DNA from: Burhinus oedicnemus
Taxonomy: Eukaryota > Chordata > Aves > Charadriiformes > Burhinidae
DNA length: 64,000 nucleotides
NCBI GenBank assembly: GCA_008921705.1
Contig: VFFE01007859.1
Coordinates: 1,915,919 to 1,979,918, forward strand
Direction: 5' to 3'
Shown here: in pieces, positions 46,345-60,686 of the stretch
Numbering within the stretch: the stretch's first letter is position 1
Layout of the letters: each line of letters opens with the position of its first letter
The notes under the pieces: model-generated
Told to the model about the DNA's origin: nothing
The model's input: only the letters and a program-made list of their open reading frames with translations
Database searches by the model: none
Made by a program: the position numbers and the translations under genes

Positions 46345-49300
46345 GTAAGGTTTTTCCTTTAATATACTGTATCCTCCATGCCCTGACTATGTATAGCCCT
46401 TTCACTTGCCAGTCATCTTCTTACGTAGTTTCCTCTGCAGACTTGAGTTACGCAGTAGAATAGCAGCTAACTGGGAAGAACTCCTCAGAGTTCATACTTT
46501 TATTCTGCTTTGTTGAGCACTGAATTTTTAATAACCAACCAAACCTCTGCCTCAACGTCATGAATTTACTGCTATCACACAGGAGAGGTGGTAGTCTCAG
46601 CCTTTGATGAATGTGTGTGGAGGTGGGTGTGGGTTATGTTTTAAAAGTGCAACTTTAGTAGGCCTGAGAATGCTTAGTTTAAGTTTTCATATTGGGCTCC
46701 TTCCAGAAAAAAGTGTGACCAGTGCAAACAAAATTCAGATTCTGGATATAACCCAACTTTTCCCAGGTTTTTACAAGTTTGAGTAGAATTTCTCAGGTCT
46801 TGGTTGGAAAAAACCTTTTTAGGATGGAGCCCTTGTAGGGATTATCAGGCTACTATCAGTGTAATGATCCTATAAAATGATTTAATTTTCAAATATTTTA
46901 CCCAGTTAACTACTCCACAGATAAATGTTTTGCCAGGATTTTTTTCCCCTCAACTTTGGCCAGGATTTTTTTCCCCTCAGCTTTGGCAGCATGCACCTTC
47001 ATTTAGCAATTTCATTTATAGAGAAAATTAATTGCTCCTAATCAACTTAATGTTTCTGGCCTGAAAATTTTATAGATTGATTGTTCTTAAAATATTAGTT
47101 GGTAGTCATTGCTCATTCAACATCTGCAATAGTTGTTCAAGATTTTCTCTGGGACATAAGTTTTTGTCTTTTCCCTTGAAGTCCTTAATTATTAGTCACA
47201 AGAGCTTGATATAATCTTCCTAAAAAAGCTTGAACAAAGAAAAAATTCATTCTCTAGAACTGTGACATTTCTGAGTATTCATAACTTTCTAAAATAAAGC
47301 CTTATGGTATTGTCTACAGCTTATTAGTACCTAAAAGGAAAATAGACACAAATCTAATATAACATTCTCATCTTCAGAATCTAGGAGGACAATGTGAGCT
47401 CAGGTTGTAGGGTGCCAATTGTTTTATGTTCATTGAACTTTTCACTCATGTTGTTCTAGGTTAAAATGAGCTGCACTTCCCATGGGCAAAAAGACAATCT
47501 TTAATTGGATTTGACAAACTCAAAATTATTTTGCTATCATTTGTAATGAGAACAGCAAAGACGCATAAAATCTTTGTGCTCAGAAACACCAGATGGAGCT
47601 CTCAGAAGTTTTGAGTTCAAATAGTATCACTTACTGTGCATTGTCTAGCAATGCCACAGTATCTACAGTTACTTGGTATTTGGCTGAAATCAGTCTATTA
47701 AGCCTGAAATCAGCCCCACTTCTACTGAAAAGCAGGAAGAAGTCTCCACAGCTTCAGCTTTTCTCTTATAGTAATTTTTTCCCATGAATTTTACTTAATT
47801 AAATAAAATATATCCAGCCCTCTTATTTTCTGTTGAGGGCTAGACTATATTTTTTTTATTATGGCATTTTTAAAGTAAATTGTTTATACGCTGATATTAG
47901 ATAGAGAGTTTAGAAGTTACACAGGACATTTATATAGACAAGAAATGCTTTCTTTTTCATGTTCGTCCCAAGGGCTTTATGTAATGTAATGAAAATGAAT
48001 GACAAAATTAGTGTTTACCATCAGAGACCTTTGGGATCATTCCTGGGGAGAATGTTTTAAAATAGATAACTGTTTCCATTTTGAATAGAATTATGGATTA
48101 AAATTCTTATATACCTGAATATATGTATGATTGAAATTCTAGTCAACATTTGCATTCACACTGGCTTGATAATGACTTCAGGGACTCTGACCTTGTACAC
48201 TAATTCAGCATATCCATGAGACCACAGCTCACAATTTAGAAGTGAAGTATTCAGTAGGCTAAATAATTTTGTCTTGGCATATAAAAACATTTTTGGTTAT
48301 AAAGTCCCTGTTTAGATTATGTTTCTGATCTGTCAATAGAAAAAGTTTTGGATAGGGTGAGTTTTAAACTCTTTACTCTAGTCCAAATGCTTTTAACCAT
48401 GGGAACATTTAGTCATGAAGCAAAATCAAAGAGTTAAATAGTGACACTGTGGGAATTGTTTGATGAGGTAACTAATTAGAATACTTGCCAATATTAAATA
48501 TTGTTATAACTGTCAAGGGGAATTAATCATTACATACAGTTATAAACAGCTGAATATATCTTGTAAATTCTTTCTATTTGGGAGATAGTTTTTAAAATGC
48601 TGTTATTATCCAGTTGTAATACCCCTGAAAGTTACTTATGTTATCTCTGATAAAGACCAGATTTTCTGTGCCTTTGTATTGTGTAACCATCTATACCAGT
48701 ACAATGTCTGTAAAATTATGTTAATTTTGAATGGAAAGGTGAAAAGCAACTGAACAATTTGTAAGGAATCTAACCCTAGAGACAAATAATTCTTGTATCG
48801 TATTTGTAATATGTTTTGTGAAGCATTACCTCATAGAAGAAGAAAAGAATAACTTTCAGTTAAAACTGAATTTAAAATCACTTTAACAACTGACATTTTA
48901 TACTAATTATTTTAGTTCATTATGAACTTGGACAGCTTCTGTTGCTGCTATGAAACATGAAGCTGGTTCATTTGCTGGTAGCAAAGAACAGTGCTGACCC
49001 TTTAACCCCAGAGCAATCACCTGTATCTGAAGATAATGCCTTGTATTCTCTATCACAGCATTTTGGAGTCTTAAGAGATAAAGAAAAATAAAAGCACAAA
49101 CATCTCATAGTAGCAGGCATGTTTTTGAGAGAGATTGTAACCATGCCTTAGAGCTTGCAACAGGTATGTTTAAGGATAGCTTATATTTTACCTAACTTCC
49201 ATTGCCTAAAAATAGACATCGAGATTGCAGTCCAGGTTCTTTCTACATTCACTGGAGAAAGATAGGGACCTCTAGAGCATTATTTATTTCATTCACCTTA

Positions 49301-49842
49301 CTTTAAAATTAATGTAAGTCTCAGAACTGAACCTAAACTGTAATGTAAAAGGAATCATTAAAAGAAGATAATGACTACAAACATGCCTTACCTTTGAAGT
49401 AACAGTATTGCAGACCAAATATCATTTTTGTGACTCCTTATTATGTATTTCACTGTTCACCATAACAGAATAAAGTGAGAAGAGAAGCTATGCAGGCTGG
49501 TTGCAGAACCCAGGCTGGCGGGGGGCAGGCAGCAGACAGCACCTGATGGCCCCATTCTATAAGAATGCATAGCCTTAGCAAGATGCGATTGCAGTTGCCT
49601 CCAAAAGAGAAAAAAAAAAAAAAAATCTTCAACGATCTGTCCAAATAGCAATAGAAAAAACCTATCATCTACTTTATTTTCTTGAAATTAAATATACACA
49701 CACACGCTTTTTTGTCTTTTAGAAATACCTGTTGTGTTTGTCTTTTTGTACAGAACCAAGCCTCATTGGCTTGGATGTACCATTTGCTTAGATCTCATCT
49801 CCTTATGATTTTACTGACAACTACCACCATATCTTTTAACAG
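46345..49842 (+). other. PCLO: PCLO intron, 3.5 kb
   Basis: Intron with a 27-base tandem duplication at 46933-46986, an A-rich run at about 49609-49625 and AT-rich sequence. No transposon or gene was recognised. It ends ATATCTTTTAACAG. Confidence 0.87.
46933..46986. repeat. 27-base direct tandem duplication, two copies
   Basis: Copies at 46933-46959 and 46960-46986 begin CCAGGATTTTTTTCCCCTCA and differ by a single base (A or G near the end). They abut exactly, which points to a recent local duplication. Confidence 0.92.
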
Positions 49843-49910
49843 AGGGAAGATGAGCCAGAATGGACAAGATCCAGTAAAGCAGTCGGGAGTAGGATTAACC
49901 GATGCAGAAG
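49843..49910 (+). CDS. PCLO: Piccolo exon: last linker exon before C2B in this window
   Basis: A 68-base exon. The carried-over AT plus A makes Ile, followed by [20 protein letters not shown] and AE, ending with one base of the next codon. [14 protein letters not shown] matches Piccolo immediately upstream of C2B. The acceptor is ATATCTTTTAACAG and the donor GTAAAA. Read-through instead would give about 16 more residues ([15 protein letters not shown]) and stop at 49957; there is no reason to think that form is made. The exons for C2B itself were searched for downstream and not found, so they should lie past 64000. Confidence 0.93.
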
Positions 49911-52900
49911 GTAAAAAGAAATACAAACAACACTACAGTGGTATCCCACGCTTATAGAACCAATATGTTTATTTCTTTTACTTGTTATGCTATGAAAGAT
50001 TAACCTATGCTTTCTTTGTACCATAGATTAAGATCCTGACTTTCATTTACTCTGAGGGCCCTTTACACATAGCACCAATGTAATGAGTCTTCAGTTTAAA
50101 TGGGAACAGTGTCTTACCTGTTTCTTAAAAGTAATTAAATAGTTAGATTGCTGTGAATACTATCTGTCTTAATGTTCATTGCTTTTCATAGTATTGGAAT
50201 AAAAAATATGAAGTATAGACTTGACTCATACCCATTAAATCAGAAGAAAATATCCAATGGCTGTCAGGCTGTATTTTTATAACATTTCAGAATATTTACC
50301 TCATAAAGGAATTATTAATTTTGGTGTCTACATAAAACGTCAAGTTTAACTAAAAATCTTAGCTGAACATCAAGCTTGACTGCTGCACTTAGACCATAGT
50401 GAAACTCTTATCTGATTGGGAAATCCTAAGTGATTTTTTTCGGTGTGAATGTGGTGCTGCCAAAGAAGGAGACATTGCAATATTGGACCTGGAAAGAGCC
50501 CAACAGAATGGCTGTCAAAGTTTCATGAGCAATGTGATTATCTCTTTCATGTGTAATAATGGACAACTGCGTGAAAATTAAGAGAGTGTTTTGTATTGAA
50601 GGATATGTTAGGAAAATTCCATTTCCCTTTACATATAACGTATTTTCTTTCAAGTGTATGTTTCTGTTGACCTCAAATATAAAACTTAATTATCATGACC
50701 TTCATTTTATTATTAAAATACTACTTTTATCATTTTAATGCATTCCAATGCAGCTTTGGGGTTTTAATTAATTCATAAATTGAAATTCATATATACAATT
50801 GAGGTTAATGTCGTGTTAAGTTCAGTCTTAAAAAAAAAACATTTTTCAGGTTTCTGCAATCTGTATTCATGGGGAAATAATTGCTGTTGCTATATTTGAG
50901 GTAAAAGCGATCCAATGTTCCACAGATTTCAAGAAATCAAATTAGAATCTGAAGGTAGAACTGTAAAACTGTCTTTTCCAATGCAAGAATCCATAACTGT
51001 GTATATGCATTCTACTAAATCTTTCACTACATAGTAGTCATCATTCAAAAATCCAAATTCAGCTGCTTGTCAAACTTCAATTTGTTCAATGGTATTTTTA
51101 AGTATTTGAAAAAGCAAACTATTTTTTAAAAGAGAACTGGTGGGATGAAAATGGGAAATTAGGAATTTTCCATTTTTACTTTGTTACAATGTGTTTTATA
51201 CAGAATGCTAATTGTAAACAAATAGCTTTTCATCATTTTGTTCATCATAAATTGCCCCTTAGGTTAAAGTTTCAGATCATAAATTTCAGAAACTACAAAT
51301 ACAAAATGTTTTAATTTAATGTTTGTATCATTCAAAAAAACCTCAAACAACCAGACCCAACCAAAAAATCACCTTTTGAATCATTTTAAAAGATGCGTAT
51401 AAAGCATTTGGTCACTAAAACTACTTTTCCAGTGAAAGACATGTTTCTCCTCATCTTCAAAATCTGCAAATAATTCAAGAGCTGCAATTCCCTAATTTTC
51501 ACTTATGATGCAGTTCCCCTCTCCTAACTTGAGAATTCTAAGATTTACAACTCCAAGTCTGATAAAATGAGTGGTTCTTACTAAGTGTTGGATCTCCCCA
51601 TCGAGAGAACCTGGGGCAGCCAGCCTAGTTTTCAGTGTCCAGTTTCTAGCTGACTAAGATGGGGAAAGATCAATCTCAAATGATAAATTAAACTAGAAGT
51701 TGGAAAACAATTCAAGTGCATTTCACTTTTAGCATGTATATATAATTATCTCGTGGGGAAGTAGGACAGAATTTAGAGGAACTCAAGATTAACTGAGAAT
51801 AACTTCAGTATTATAGAATTATTGTGGTATTCTTTTCATAGATGAACAAAATTGAATGAAAATCTTAAAGTCTTAAAGATCAAATGATATCTTCTGTAGT
51901 GCACTTATCTGTGTTGTGGATCAGATGAGCTCTGCAATTAACTGGAAGCAAATATTCATTCCCATTTTTCACTAATTTGTAGAGAGCACACATAGCTGAC
52001 ATTTATATTCTCATTTGCAAATAAGGATTTAATGTTATATTTAAAACCTTTTAATAGTAGTACTATTTTTATATTTTCAAATATTCTTGATGGATAACTT
52101 CTGTGAAAAGTAGCCTGTGGGTTACCCTCTTTAAAACTGTGCAGAATAAATTCAATAGCTTAAACACGCGGATTTACTGCTACTTGAAATATTTTAGTTA
52201 CCCAAGTCATTCGTACAGGCCTGGCAAATATGGCAGGGGACTTAGAGATACAGGATCTTTAAGACCAGTAGCTGGAGGCAAACCAAGGTAGGACTCTCAA
52301 ATGGCAATGAAAACTGTTTTCTAGGCAGCTGAATCAACACTGTAGCAACAGGGTTCGGATTCAGCTCACAGAGTATGACACCAAAATTTAGGCATGTACA
52401 TAAGTGGAATCACCAGGGAAAAATATGCTCCTTTTGTAATTGTTTAGCCACTTGAGAAATGTGCTAATGTTTTCTTGGGAATAGTTTTTGTGCTATTAAG
52501 ATGTATCAGTTAAGTTATAAGTAAATATTGGAAAACAGTACTATTTACTTTGCTGACACAACCAAATGGTCAGTAGAAATAACTGTGAGTATTGCTATGA
52601 TAATCTTTGTTTCTCTGAACATATCATCTTGTCATATTCTGTATTTTCATACTACTTAATAATATAAAATAATTCAGAGTTTTGTTCTTGGACACTGTGT
52701 TACAGTTATTTTTATGATATGCATTGTTGCATGCTATCTTACACCGGACATTCTTCCCTGAACAGATGAAATACTTCATCTTCTTAAACTTCAGTAAATC
52801 TTATGATACATATTGTGATCTTCATTGAGTTATGCAAACCAATTTCTCTATTCGTTTCAGAAACTGCAATATCTTTTGTTTAAAGATCTCTTATGACATG

Positions 52901-53180
52901 CTATGGAATATTACAGACATTACAAACAAAAAACCCAATTGCATTTCATGTAAGGATTGAAACTAACAATTAAAAGCACATGATTAATAAAATGATTCAG
53001 TCGTAGATCATGATTGGTCTATCTGCCCTGTGACACTACTCAGCCAATAGATCCCAGATGGTATTTTCCACCTACCAACTATTTATCCAGTTAAGAAATA
53101 AATGGGGAAAATTATTTTTGTACATTTCAAAAATGCAAATTTACTAGGTAATCCCAAGGTGCCATTATTTCTGGTAGAAG

Positions 53181-53211
53181 ACATATATATACACATATAT
53201 ACATATATATA
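53181..53211. repeat. AT-rich (AC/AT)n simple tract
   Basis: Alternating ATAT with interspersed AC dinucleotides over about 31 bases. An ordinary intronic microsatellite. Confidence 0.9.
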
Positions 53212-56200
53212 AACCCCCAAAATTTTAAATGAAATAGTATACTATAAGGAAATTTTGGATCTTCTCATTTTGAAGATACTATATACATGCAAAATATCAT
53301 TCTTCTAGGATTGCAGACATTGAGGTTCATCTCAAAGTCTCTTTTAGGAAAGATGAATATATTAGTAAGCATGGCCCAGCTTCACTCATTCAGTATTTTT
53401 TGAAGTGAATGAGTACGCACAGTGCTTCTGTCATCCTCTGTGCTTGCCCTCATTGTTGTCAGGATTTTCAGTCAGAAAATTGTAAACATTGTATAGGAAC
53501 AGAGTGGCTCCCCAGCCACATCTTCCAAGAAAGTGGTTGTTTTACTTAAAAAAACCCAAATCCCCTCCAGTCCGTGTCCTGAATACCACAAGCTTCTCTA
53601 CACAGTTCTGCCATGGCTCAGAGGCTCACTTTCTGACATTTCCAGTGGTCCTTTGAGCATCACCCTCTGCGTGCAGTAAAATCAAGTCCTGTAAGTAAGA
53701 AACTCTCTCCCTGTATAAAGGACTGAACCTGAACAGAAATTTGCAGAATATTCAAGTAAAGCCTCTGTAGAGTATTTCTACGCCTGAGCAGAAGGAATAG
53801 ATATGCACTTTCAAAATCTGATGATGCGCATATACTTAGTGAACTTCTGCAAGATGATATACTAGTTATACACACTCATTGTTTACACAGCCTTTAATGA
53901 ATTCTTCCAGGGTTTTCCTTTTTTGCATGCTGTGTATTTGCCTGAGTTACAGATTAAAAAAAAACCAAACAAACAAGCTCTGTGATAACATTATGCTTTA
54001 ACAGGCAAATTTTACAATACTGTGATTTTTGTTTCATCTATTCAGAGTAGTCTGAGCTAAAAAACACCTTTTTTTTTTTTTCTTAATTTTTGGGCTTTGT
54101 GGTTCATCAGCCTGGATTATAAACTAAGAAATTTGGTTTTAACAGTTTCATCATATAACATTGTATTTCATTAAGTAAGACAGTCTAATCTTTATTTATG
54201 AGAAAAATGGTTGAAATACCACACAAACCTTAAAACAGGCTAGAAGGTCATTCTAATAACATTTTGGAAGATGGGTGCACGACCTCTGTGAGTGAGTGAC
54301 TGGCAATAATTTGACTTGTAAATTTTCCTTTATAGCTTTCTGAATAGTCCTGGTGAAATTTTCATTCATCATGTCTGCATGGAATAGACTGTGGAGAAAT
54401 TATCTTGCAAACTGTATCATGCTTTGTCTTGAAAGGATGCGCAGGAGTCATACGTGGACTAGCTCTCTCGAGTAAAACAAGGCGTGAAACAAACTGACAG
54501 CACAGGCACAACAAAGCATTGCCGTGTTCTTTGAAGTAATTAAAACAGTAAAAAAATTCATCCTCCTTTTACTTGCTGATTAGTTAGGTCAGAGTAACTC
54601 TGTTTAAGCCAAAGGACTCACTGTGGTATGATTGAGAAAAGACTAAGGGCTTTAGACGTTGATTAAATCAACTTGCTGCATTTCCACACTTTAAAAATTT
54701 AGCATTTTGATTTTTTTTTAACTCCAATACTTGAAATACCAGAAGTATAACATTAGTCCTTATGAGGATGGTCAGCGAGAAACTGTCTTAATTTTAGACC
54801 TTCAATCAGAAAGTTATAAGTAAGAGAATAAAAAAGACAGATGAAGGAAATTATTAAGGGCTAATCATGATACAGTTATTGAGATCTGCAAATTCTTTTG
54901 CCTATGCACAAATCTGTACTTTGATGTCTTGGTTGGCCAGGCTGGAAATATGGGGCTTACTGCAGATGAGAAACTTTCTTGCAGTTATCTGTATCATTTC
55001 ACAAAAAAAAGACGACTGTGAGATCAGATTAAAATATGATGCTTAATATTAATGAAAGAGGTTATAATTAGAATTGAACTTCTTGCTGGATTAAAATTAA
55101 GGTGAATTTTATTGCCCTTGCACAAGCAATGGTGACTTTGAATGAAAACACTGAGACTGGGAGCAATGTAGGACAGAGATCACGTTAAATACTAAATCTA
55201 TGTAACTTTGGGATCATGTGAGACTTTCCTTCTTTCATAACTGAGTCTAATTTATATCTTTGTTTCTATTAGAAGATAACTTCTGTGAAACATAACCTCA
55301 TCTTAGGTCATCTAACGTGAATACCAGAAGGACATATCTAGCCATTTTTCCCTCACAAGCATTTTTCTCTTTAACTGTTCTTAAATTTAAAAAATAATTA
55401 GAAAGGAAGCAAACGTAACAACATTTATAGACACTTCCCCCACAAAAGTGCATAAGGGAAACCAGATGATAAAACATCCAGTCACTTGGTTTAAAAGTTC
55501 TTTGATATTAAATGGAGAAGCACTGTAATTTAGGAATGAAAATGCAAAAAATGTGATAAAAAGACTCTCAGACAGATGCTCGGGTTTGGACAAGAATGAC
55601 TTGCATGAATTCCTGGAATGAAGCAGATTTTCTGGTGGTTTGATGCCAAAATTAGTGGAATTCACATTTTGGGGAAGTCTTCAGAGGCTTATGCTGGAGG
55701 ATCTCCGTCTCGGAAGGAGAGAGGCGAAGGTGCCCCTCTGCCACCTCAGCAGCCCTTGGATACCAGGGGGCCCAGGACAAAAGTCAGCCTTGCTGTAAAA
55801 TAGACAAACACCAGTTACTGTCCTGATCGCAGCCAGTTACAGGCAGCAAATGATTCCTGGTGTGCCTCCAGAGCCTGGCAGCATTGCATTTTGGGACTAC
55901 ATCCTCACTTTCTGTGGGGACTGGTATACCACCACTTTAGGCCAGTGTATATCAGCACCTAGTTTATGTTCTATAATTTACCCCTGCAGATATCTAAGTC
56001 TCGTGATGGACTGTATGATGCATGTAAATAGTCTAGGTATTATACCCTTAACTTCCTTTGGTATGAAGGAGATTCTCTACCAATCTCTAACAATTTATTT
56101 CTAATGATTAAGCCAACAGCCTTTTTTGCTTTTCTTATTTAGTCATCAGAAAAATGATAGCAGATTACTTCTTCCAGAAGGCTCAGCTATTGAATAACAT

Positions 56201-56224
56201 CAAACACAACCTGCAAAATGAGTA

Positions 56225-56960
56225 AAGTGGGAGGGAGTTTAGACAGAGCTCATATTTGTTACCGATACTCAAAGATGGGTGATGAGTTAATTGAGAGCAG
56301 TCCTGAAGAGGACTTGGGGATACTGGACATGAGCTGGCAATGTGCATTTGCAGCCCAGAAAGCCAACCGCATCCTGGGCTGCATCAAAAGTAGCATGGCC
56401 GGCAGGTTGAGTGAGGTGATGCTGCCCCTCTACTCCACTCATGAGATCCCACCTGGAGTACTGTGTCCAGCTCTAGAGCCCTCAGCACAGGAAAGACATG
56501 GAGCTGTTGGAGCGGGTCCAGAGGAGGGCCATGATCAGAGGGCTGGAGCACCTCTCCTGTGAAAAAAGGCTGAGAGAGTTGCGGTTGTTCAGCCTGGAGA
56601 AGAGAATGCTCTGGGGAGACTTTATTATGGCCTTCCAATATATAAAGGGGGCTTATAAGAAAGACAGAGACTTTTTACCAGGGACTGTAGTGACAGGACA
56701 AGGGGCAATGTTTTTAAACTAAAAGAGAGTAGATTTAGATTGGACATAAGGAAGAAATGTTTTACAATGAGGGTGGTGGGACACTGGAACATGTTTCTCA
56801 GAGAAGTGGATGCCTCATCCCTGGAAGTGTTCAAGGCCAGATTGGATGGGGCTTTGAGCAGCCTGATGTAGTGAAAGATGTCCCTGCCTATGGCAGGGGG
56901 GTTGGATTACATGATCTTTAGAGGTCCCTTTCAACCCAATTTATTCTATGGTTCTATGAT
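56225..56960 (+). mobile_element. CR1 LINE, longest copy here, sense to PCLO
   Basis: About 735 bases. The first part encodes remains of the last section of the CR1 reverse transcriptase: [20 protein letters not shown] then [20 protein letters not shown] in one frame, a frame change near 56480, then [20 protein letters not shown] and RELRLFSLEKRMLWGD in another frame. It continues through the 3' untranslated region (GGTTGGATTACATGATCTTT, AGGTCCCTTTCAACCC) to a TTCTATGGTTCTATGAT tail. It is 5'-truncated, frame-broken and cannot transpose on its own. Confidence 0.95.
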
Positions 56961-59900
56961 ATGAAAGAGGTGACAATGATTATTGAAGGGTTCAACACAC
57001 AAATGGCATATATTCCTGTACTGTGTGAGTGGTATCCTGGGAACAGTTGTCCATTCAGGCAAAGGTATTTTGCAGTTATAGAAGTAGAAACACTTTTATC
57101 CTTTGACAGTGGTTTCTTTGGTACCTTTGACTAGGAGCTTCAGGCACGCACATCTCACTCCACCCAGTGTTTTGTCTTGAACAGATACAGTCAGTGACTC
57201 TGTGCCAGGAAAATTGCACTTTTTTTCAGTTTCTTACCTTTGTATTGAGCTTCAATTACTGAAACAACATCAGAACTTCACATGTATAGTATTGGGTAGT
57301 AAGAGTCTGAGAACTGTTATTTCCCAGGAAAACTGAAAGTATTACTATATATTATACAACTGCTCACTTCCGTGTTTATGTCATGAAGTGACTGAGTAGA
57401 CAGAGGAACTATGAATCCACATGCTCAAGGTTACTAGCAAGAGTAGTCTCCAATTAACCTACAAATCATACACTAAAATGTATTTATTTTTTTTAAATTT
57501 AATTAAACTGAACTTTATCTTCTGGAGAGAAAATTTCTATCTCCTACAACATAATTCCCAACTCATAACACACCAGCAGTATATAGATCAGCAATAAAGG
57601 ACAAAGTCAGAACCAGTCACTTGCACAATAGCAGAGAATTTATGTTATTTTGGAATAGTTCCATATTTCTGCACCAAGGCTTGATCCAGTTCTTTTCAAG
57701 GCCTTTTTAGACTGGTATCTCGAAACCACTGGGAGCACCATCTATTTTGTTCTTGCGCGCACATCAAATACTATCTTTTTGCTGTTTGCTGCCTTACCGG
57801 TAACTCGAATATCTCAGGAGTATTGAACCTTTGATCCTTACATACACTAAACTGTAAGAGAACCTGAAAAATGGTCTGGACTTTCAAGTATTTTTCATGA
57901 ATCAATAGAATCTTGTACTAAGTATGAGACTGTTGACTTGATTGTAACGGATGTTGATCCATGGATTTAAACAGAAATCCAGCCAATCTGAAATGTTACC
58001 AACACTGACTTGAACAGTGGTTGAATCGCATTTTTTGGGTTTGAGTTCACGTCCAGTAGTACATAGCAAAAGAATCTGCTGCACGCTCTCAGTGTCTTGC
58101 CTGAAGAGGAATATAAGCCTGGTGATCTCTTATTTAAACCTATTTTTAAGCAGCTGTAATATCTACTTTTACAGTCTTATTGCCATTCTGATTTACATGG
58201 AGATGAGGTCAGTTTGTGAAATAAAATATTACCGAGTAAAATGTGATCCCTGTCCAGAAAGAGATCTAAATGAAAGAATAAGGTATTGCCAGACTTCTCT
58301 ACTATCTCTGTAAAAGGCTAAAATTCAACATGGCTTTGTTTAAACTGTCTTTAATATAAAATCACAACCTTGCTTTCTGCCACCAGGCTCTACCAAAGAT
58401 CTACCATTTATTACTCTTGACAGCATAAGATTAATCAATGCCAACAAAATTTAAAGCAGAAAATACCAGCAAGGGTGATTTCTCACATGAGTAGCTGCTT
58501 CAGTACAGAGGAAAAAAGGGACAGGAGGGAATAGAAAATAAGTAACAAAAGCACTTACAGCTAACCTGTCACATGTTGATCTCCTCATACTACACCTCCT
58601 TTATTTTTGGGAATGCAAATTTTAATTTCAAAAATTGAAAAGATGAGATATGCTTTCTGTCACAAGGGATCCTTAAGCAATGAATCAGGCTTATGCACTG
58701 ACAGTAGTCCTTGTCCTCTCTCTTTTTTTTTAAAGCTATCTATAATATTTCATAGATGCTTCCTCAAGCTAGGAATAGCCATACTACTAATACCTAAATA
58801 CCACATGAATTTGAAGAAGTGATTCAAGATAAACAACAGCAGTATTGTAAACCTAAGAATTATCAGCTTTCTCTCTAATTCTGGGAAACATTTCTTTTAT
58901 CTGTCCCTGATTGGTCCAGTACTCTAATTTGCCCACCTGGCTCTCCAGTAATAATTGCAGCAATTAGTTCTGCCTTCCTGAGGTATTTGCCAGTATAATC
59001 CAGCTGGTTTTCCTAAAAAGAAGCAGAAAGAATTTAAATAAGAATAAAGACTGCAGCCAGAGTTAGAAACATAGAGGAAGAAAGGACAAGATAATCTTCT
59101 ATATTCTTATACCCACATCACAAACAATATTGCTTTACACAGACACATATCATCCCGTTCCTGAATTGTTATTATAAATTGTCATTAAAAGAGAAGTAAA
59201 AAATTCAGAGAGCATGACTGTGATTAACTAGTGGCTGGCCAACAGCTTGTGCTACTCTTGTATTAGCTGGGACCGGATGGTTATTAGCTATTAAATTATG
59301 TGGCAAGTAGATTCTAAAAAACTTGATTTTTTTAAGCTTTCACTAAAAAACCTCTGCTTTTCCCATGAGATCTGTAGAAAATTAACAAATACTAAGACAA
59401 ACAAGCAAAAAGAAAAAGACAAAAACCTGAAAGCACATGGATTTAATTTTGAAACCAAAATACCACCCTTTGATACGATGCTTCAATAATCATCTGGAAA
59501 GATAATTTGCTTGCCTAATCACTTACTTGCTTAGCTCTTAAAGGCATCTCTGCTAGCATAAAGCTGCTTGGGACTTTCAGGAGGTTTCTTCTAGTGGCTT
59601 GTTGGAGGTGTAATGGGGTCAGAGGCTTTGTGTTGGGAATTGGAGTGCTAGTAATTCCATCAAAAAATCTGACAAAGCAACATGGTTTCATTTCTGGAGG
59701 AAAAAAAAAAAAGAGTTTTGGTAGAGTTCTGTAACCTATGTCTTTAGAAAGATATGGTTATGAAGGAAATCTGATTCAATACCAACTAGCACATTTAGTA
59801 CAAATACTAGTTAATAATGAAGACCTTCAACACTGGAAAGCAAACAGGAATATCCTCCCACAAAAATGAAGTAAAGGTGAAGATGGTGGAGTGTACGATT

Positions 59901-60662
59901 ACTGGACCTGAGCCTTGTCTGGTGTAAGTCTGAAGAAGGGCTACTTCATCTAGTGAGTAATTTAAAACAACTTTGGAATAGAGTCACTTTTCATGATCAG
60001 TGTTCTTTTAGGATCAGTGAAAGTCAGGTTGAAATGTTAATGTGATAGAAGGTGAATTGGTAAATCCTAAATAAATTCCCCTCTGCAGTGAAAATGAGAC
60101 TAGGAGATACTGAGTAGGGTTTTTAAATGTCATCTTTCTGGATAATTCATGTGATCTCCTCCATTTAGCAGTGTGATTAGGACCTGGAATTTTGTGCATA
60201 CTCTAGGAAAAAAAGTAAGTAAAATAGATCTAGTTTAAGGTTCAGTGCTTAAATATGTGTGAGCTATTATGTAGCAGGAATGGGGTTGAGGGGACCTCAA
60301 GAGATCATCCCATTGCTTCTAAAGACAATATTGTTCCTAAAACGCTTTTGCTAACCTGCACCAAAAATTTCTTAGTGGTAATAGAGACTTTACAGCTTCA
60401 TTAGACGGTCTAGAGCTTGATTATCCTTGACACTAAAATGTTTTTCCGGACTTCTAGCCTAATCTTGCTTGCTGAAATTAATACTCAGGGAGAGAAATAA
60501 GGATCAAAAATCCAAACTCTTCCTTTCACAAACATAGCACATTTTGTCAAGCACTTCCTATAAATAGATTTTTCTAAGCTTGCCTACAAATGATAACACA
60601 GCTGTTCCTACTGAACAGTTCTGTATTAGAGCTCCACTTTTGTTGTATTTATTTGAAATACC

Positions 60663-60686
60663 AAAAAAGAAAAAAAAAAAAAAAAA
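60663..60686. repeat. A-rich homopolymer run
   Basis: Twenty-four bases of A with one G interruption. No transposon body was recognised directly upstream, so it is listed as simple sequence only. Confidence 0.85.

Noticed and set aside
49911..49957. Alternative Piccolo end [15 protein letters not shown] after the last exon
   Set aside because: Simple read-through past a good donor, with no polyadenylation layout close by and no known isoform.
56218..56722. Open frames of 114 and 74 codons
   Set aside because: These are frame-broken remains of the CR1 reverse transcriptase, not a host gene; annotated as the mobile element.
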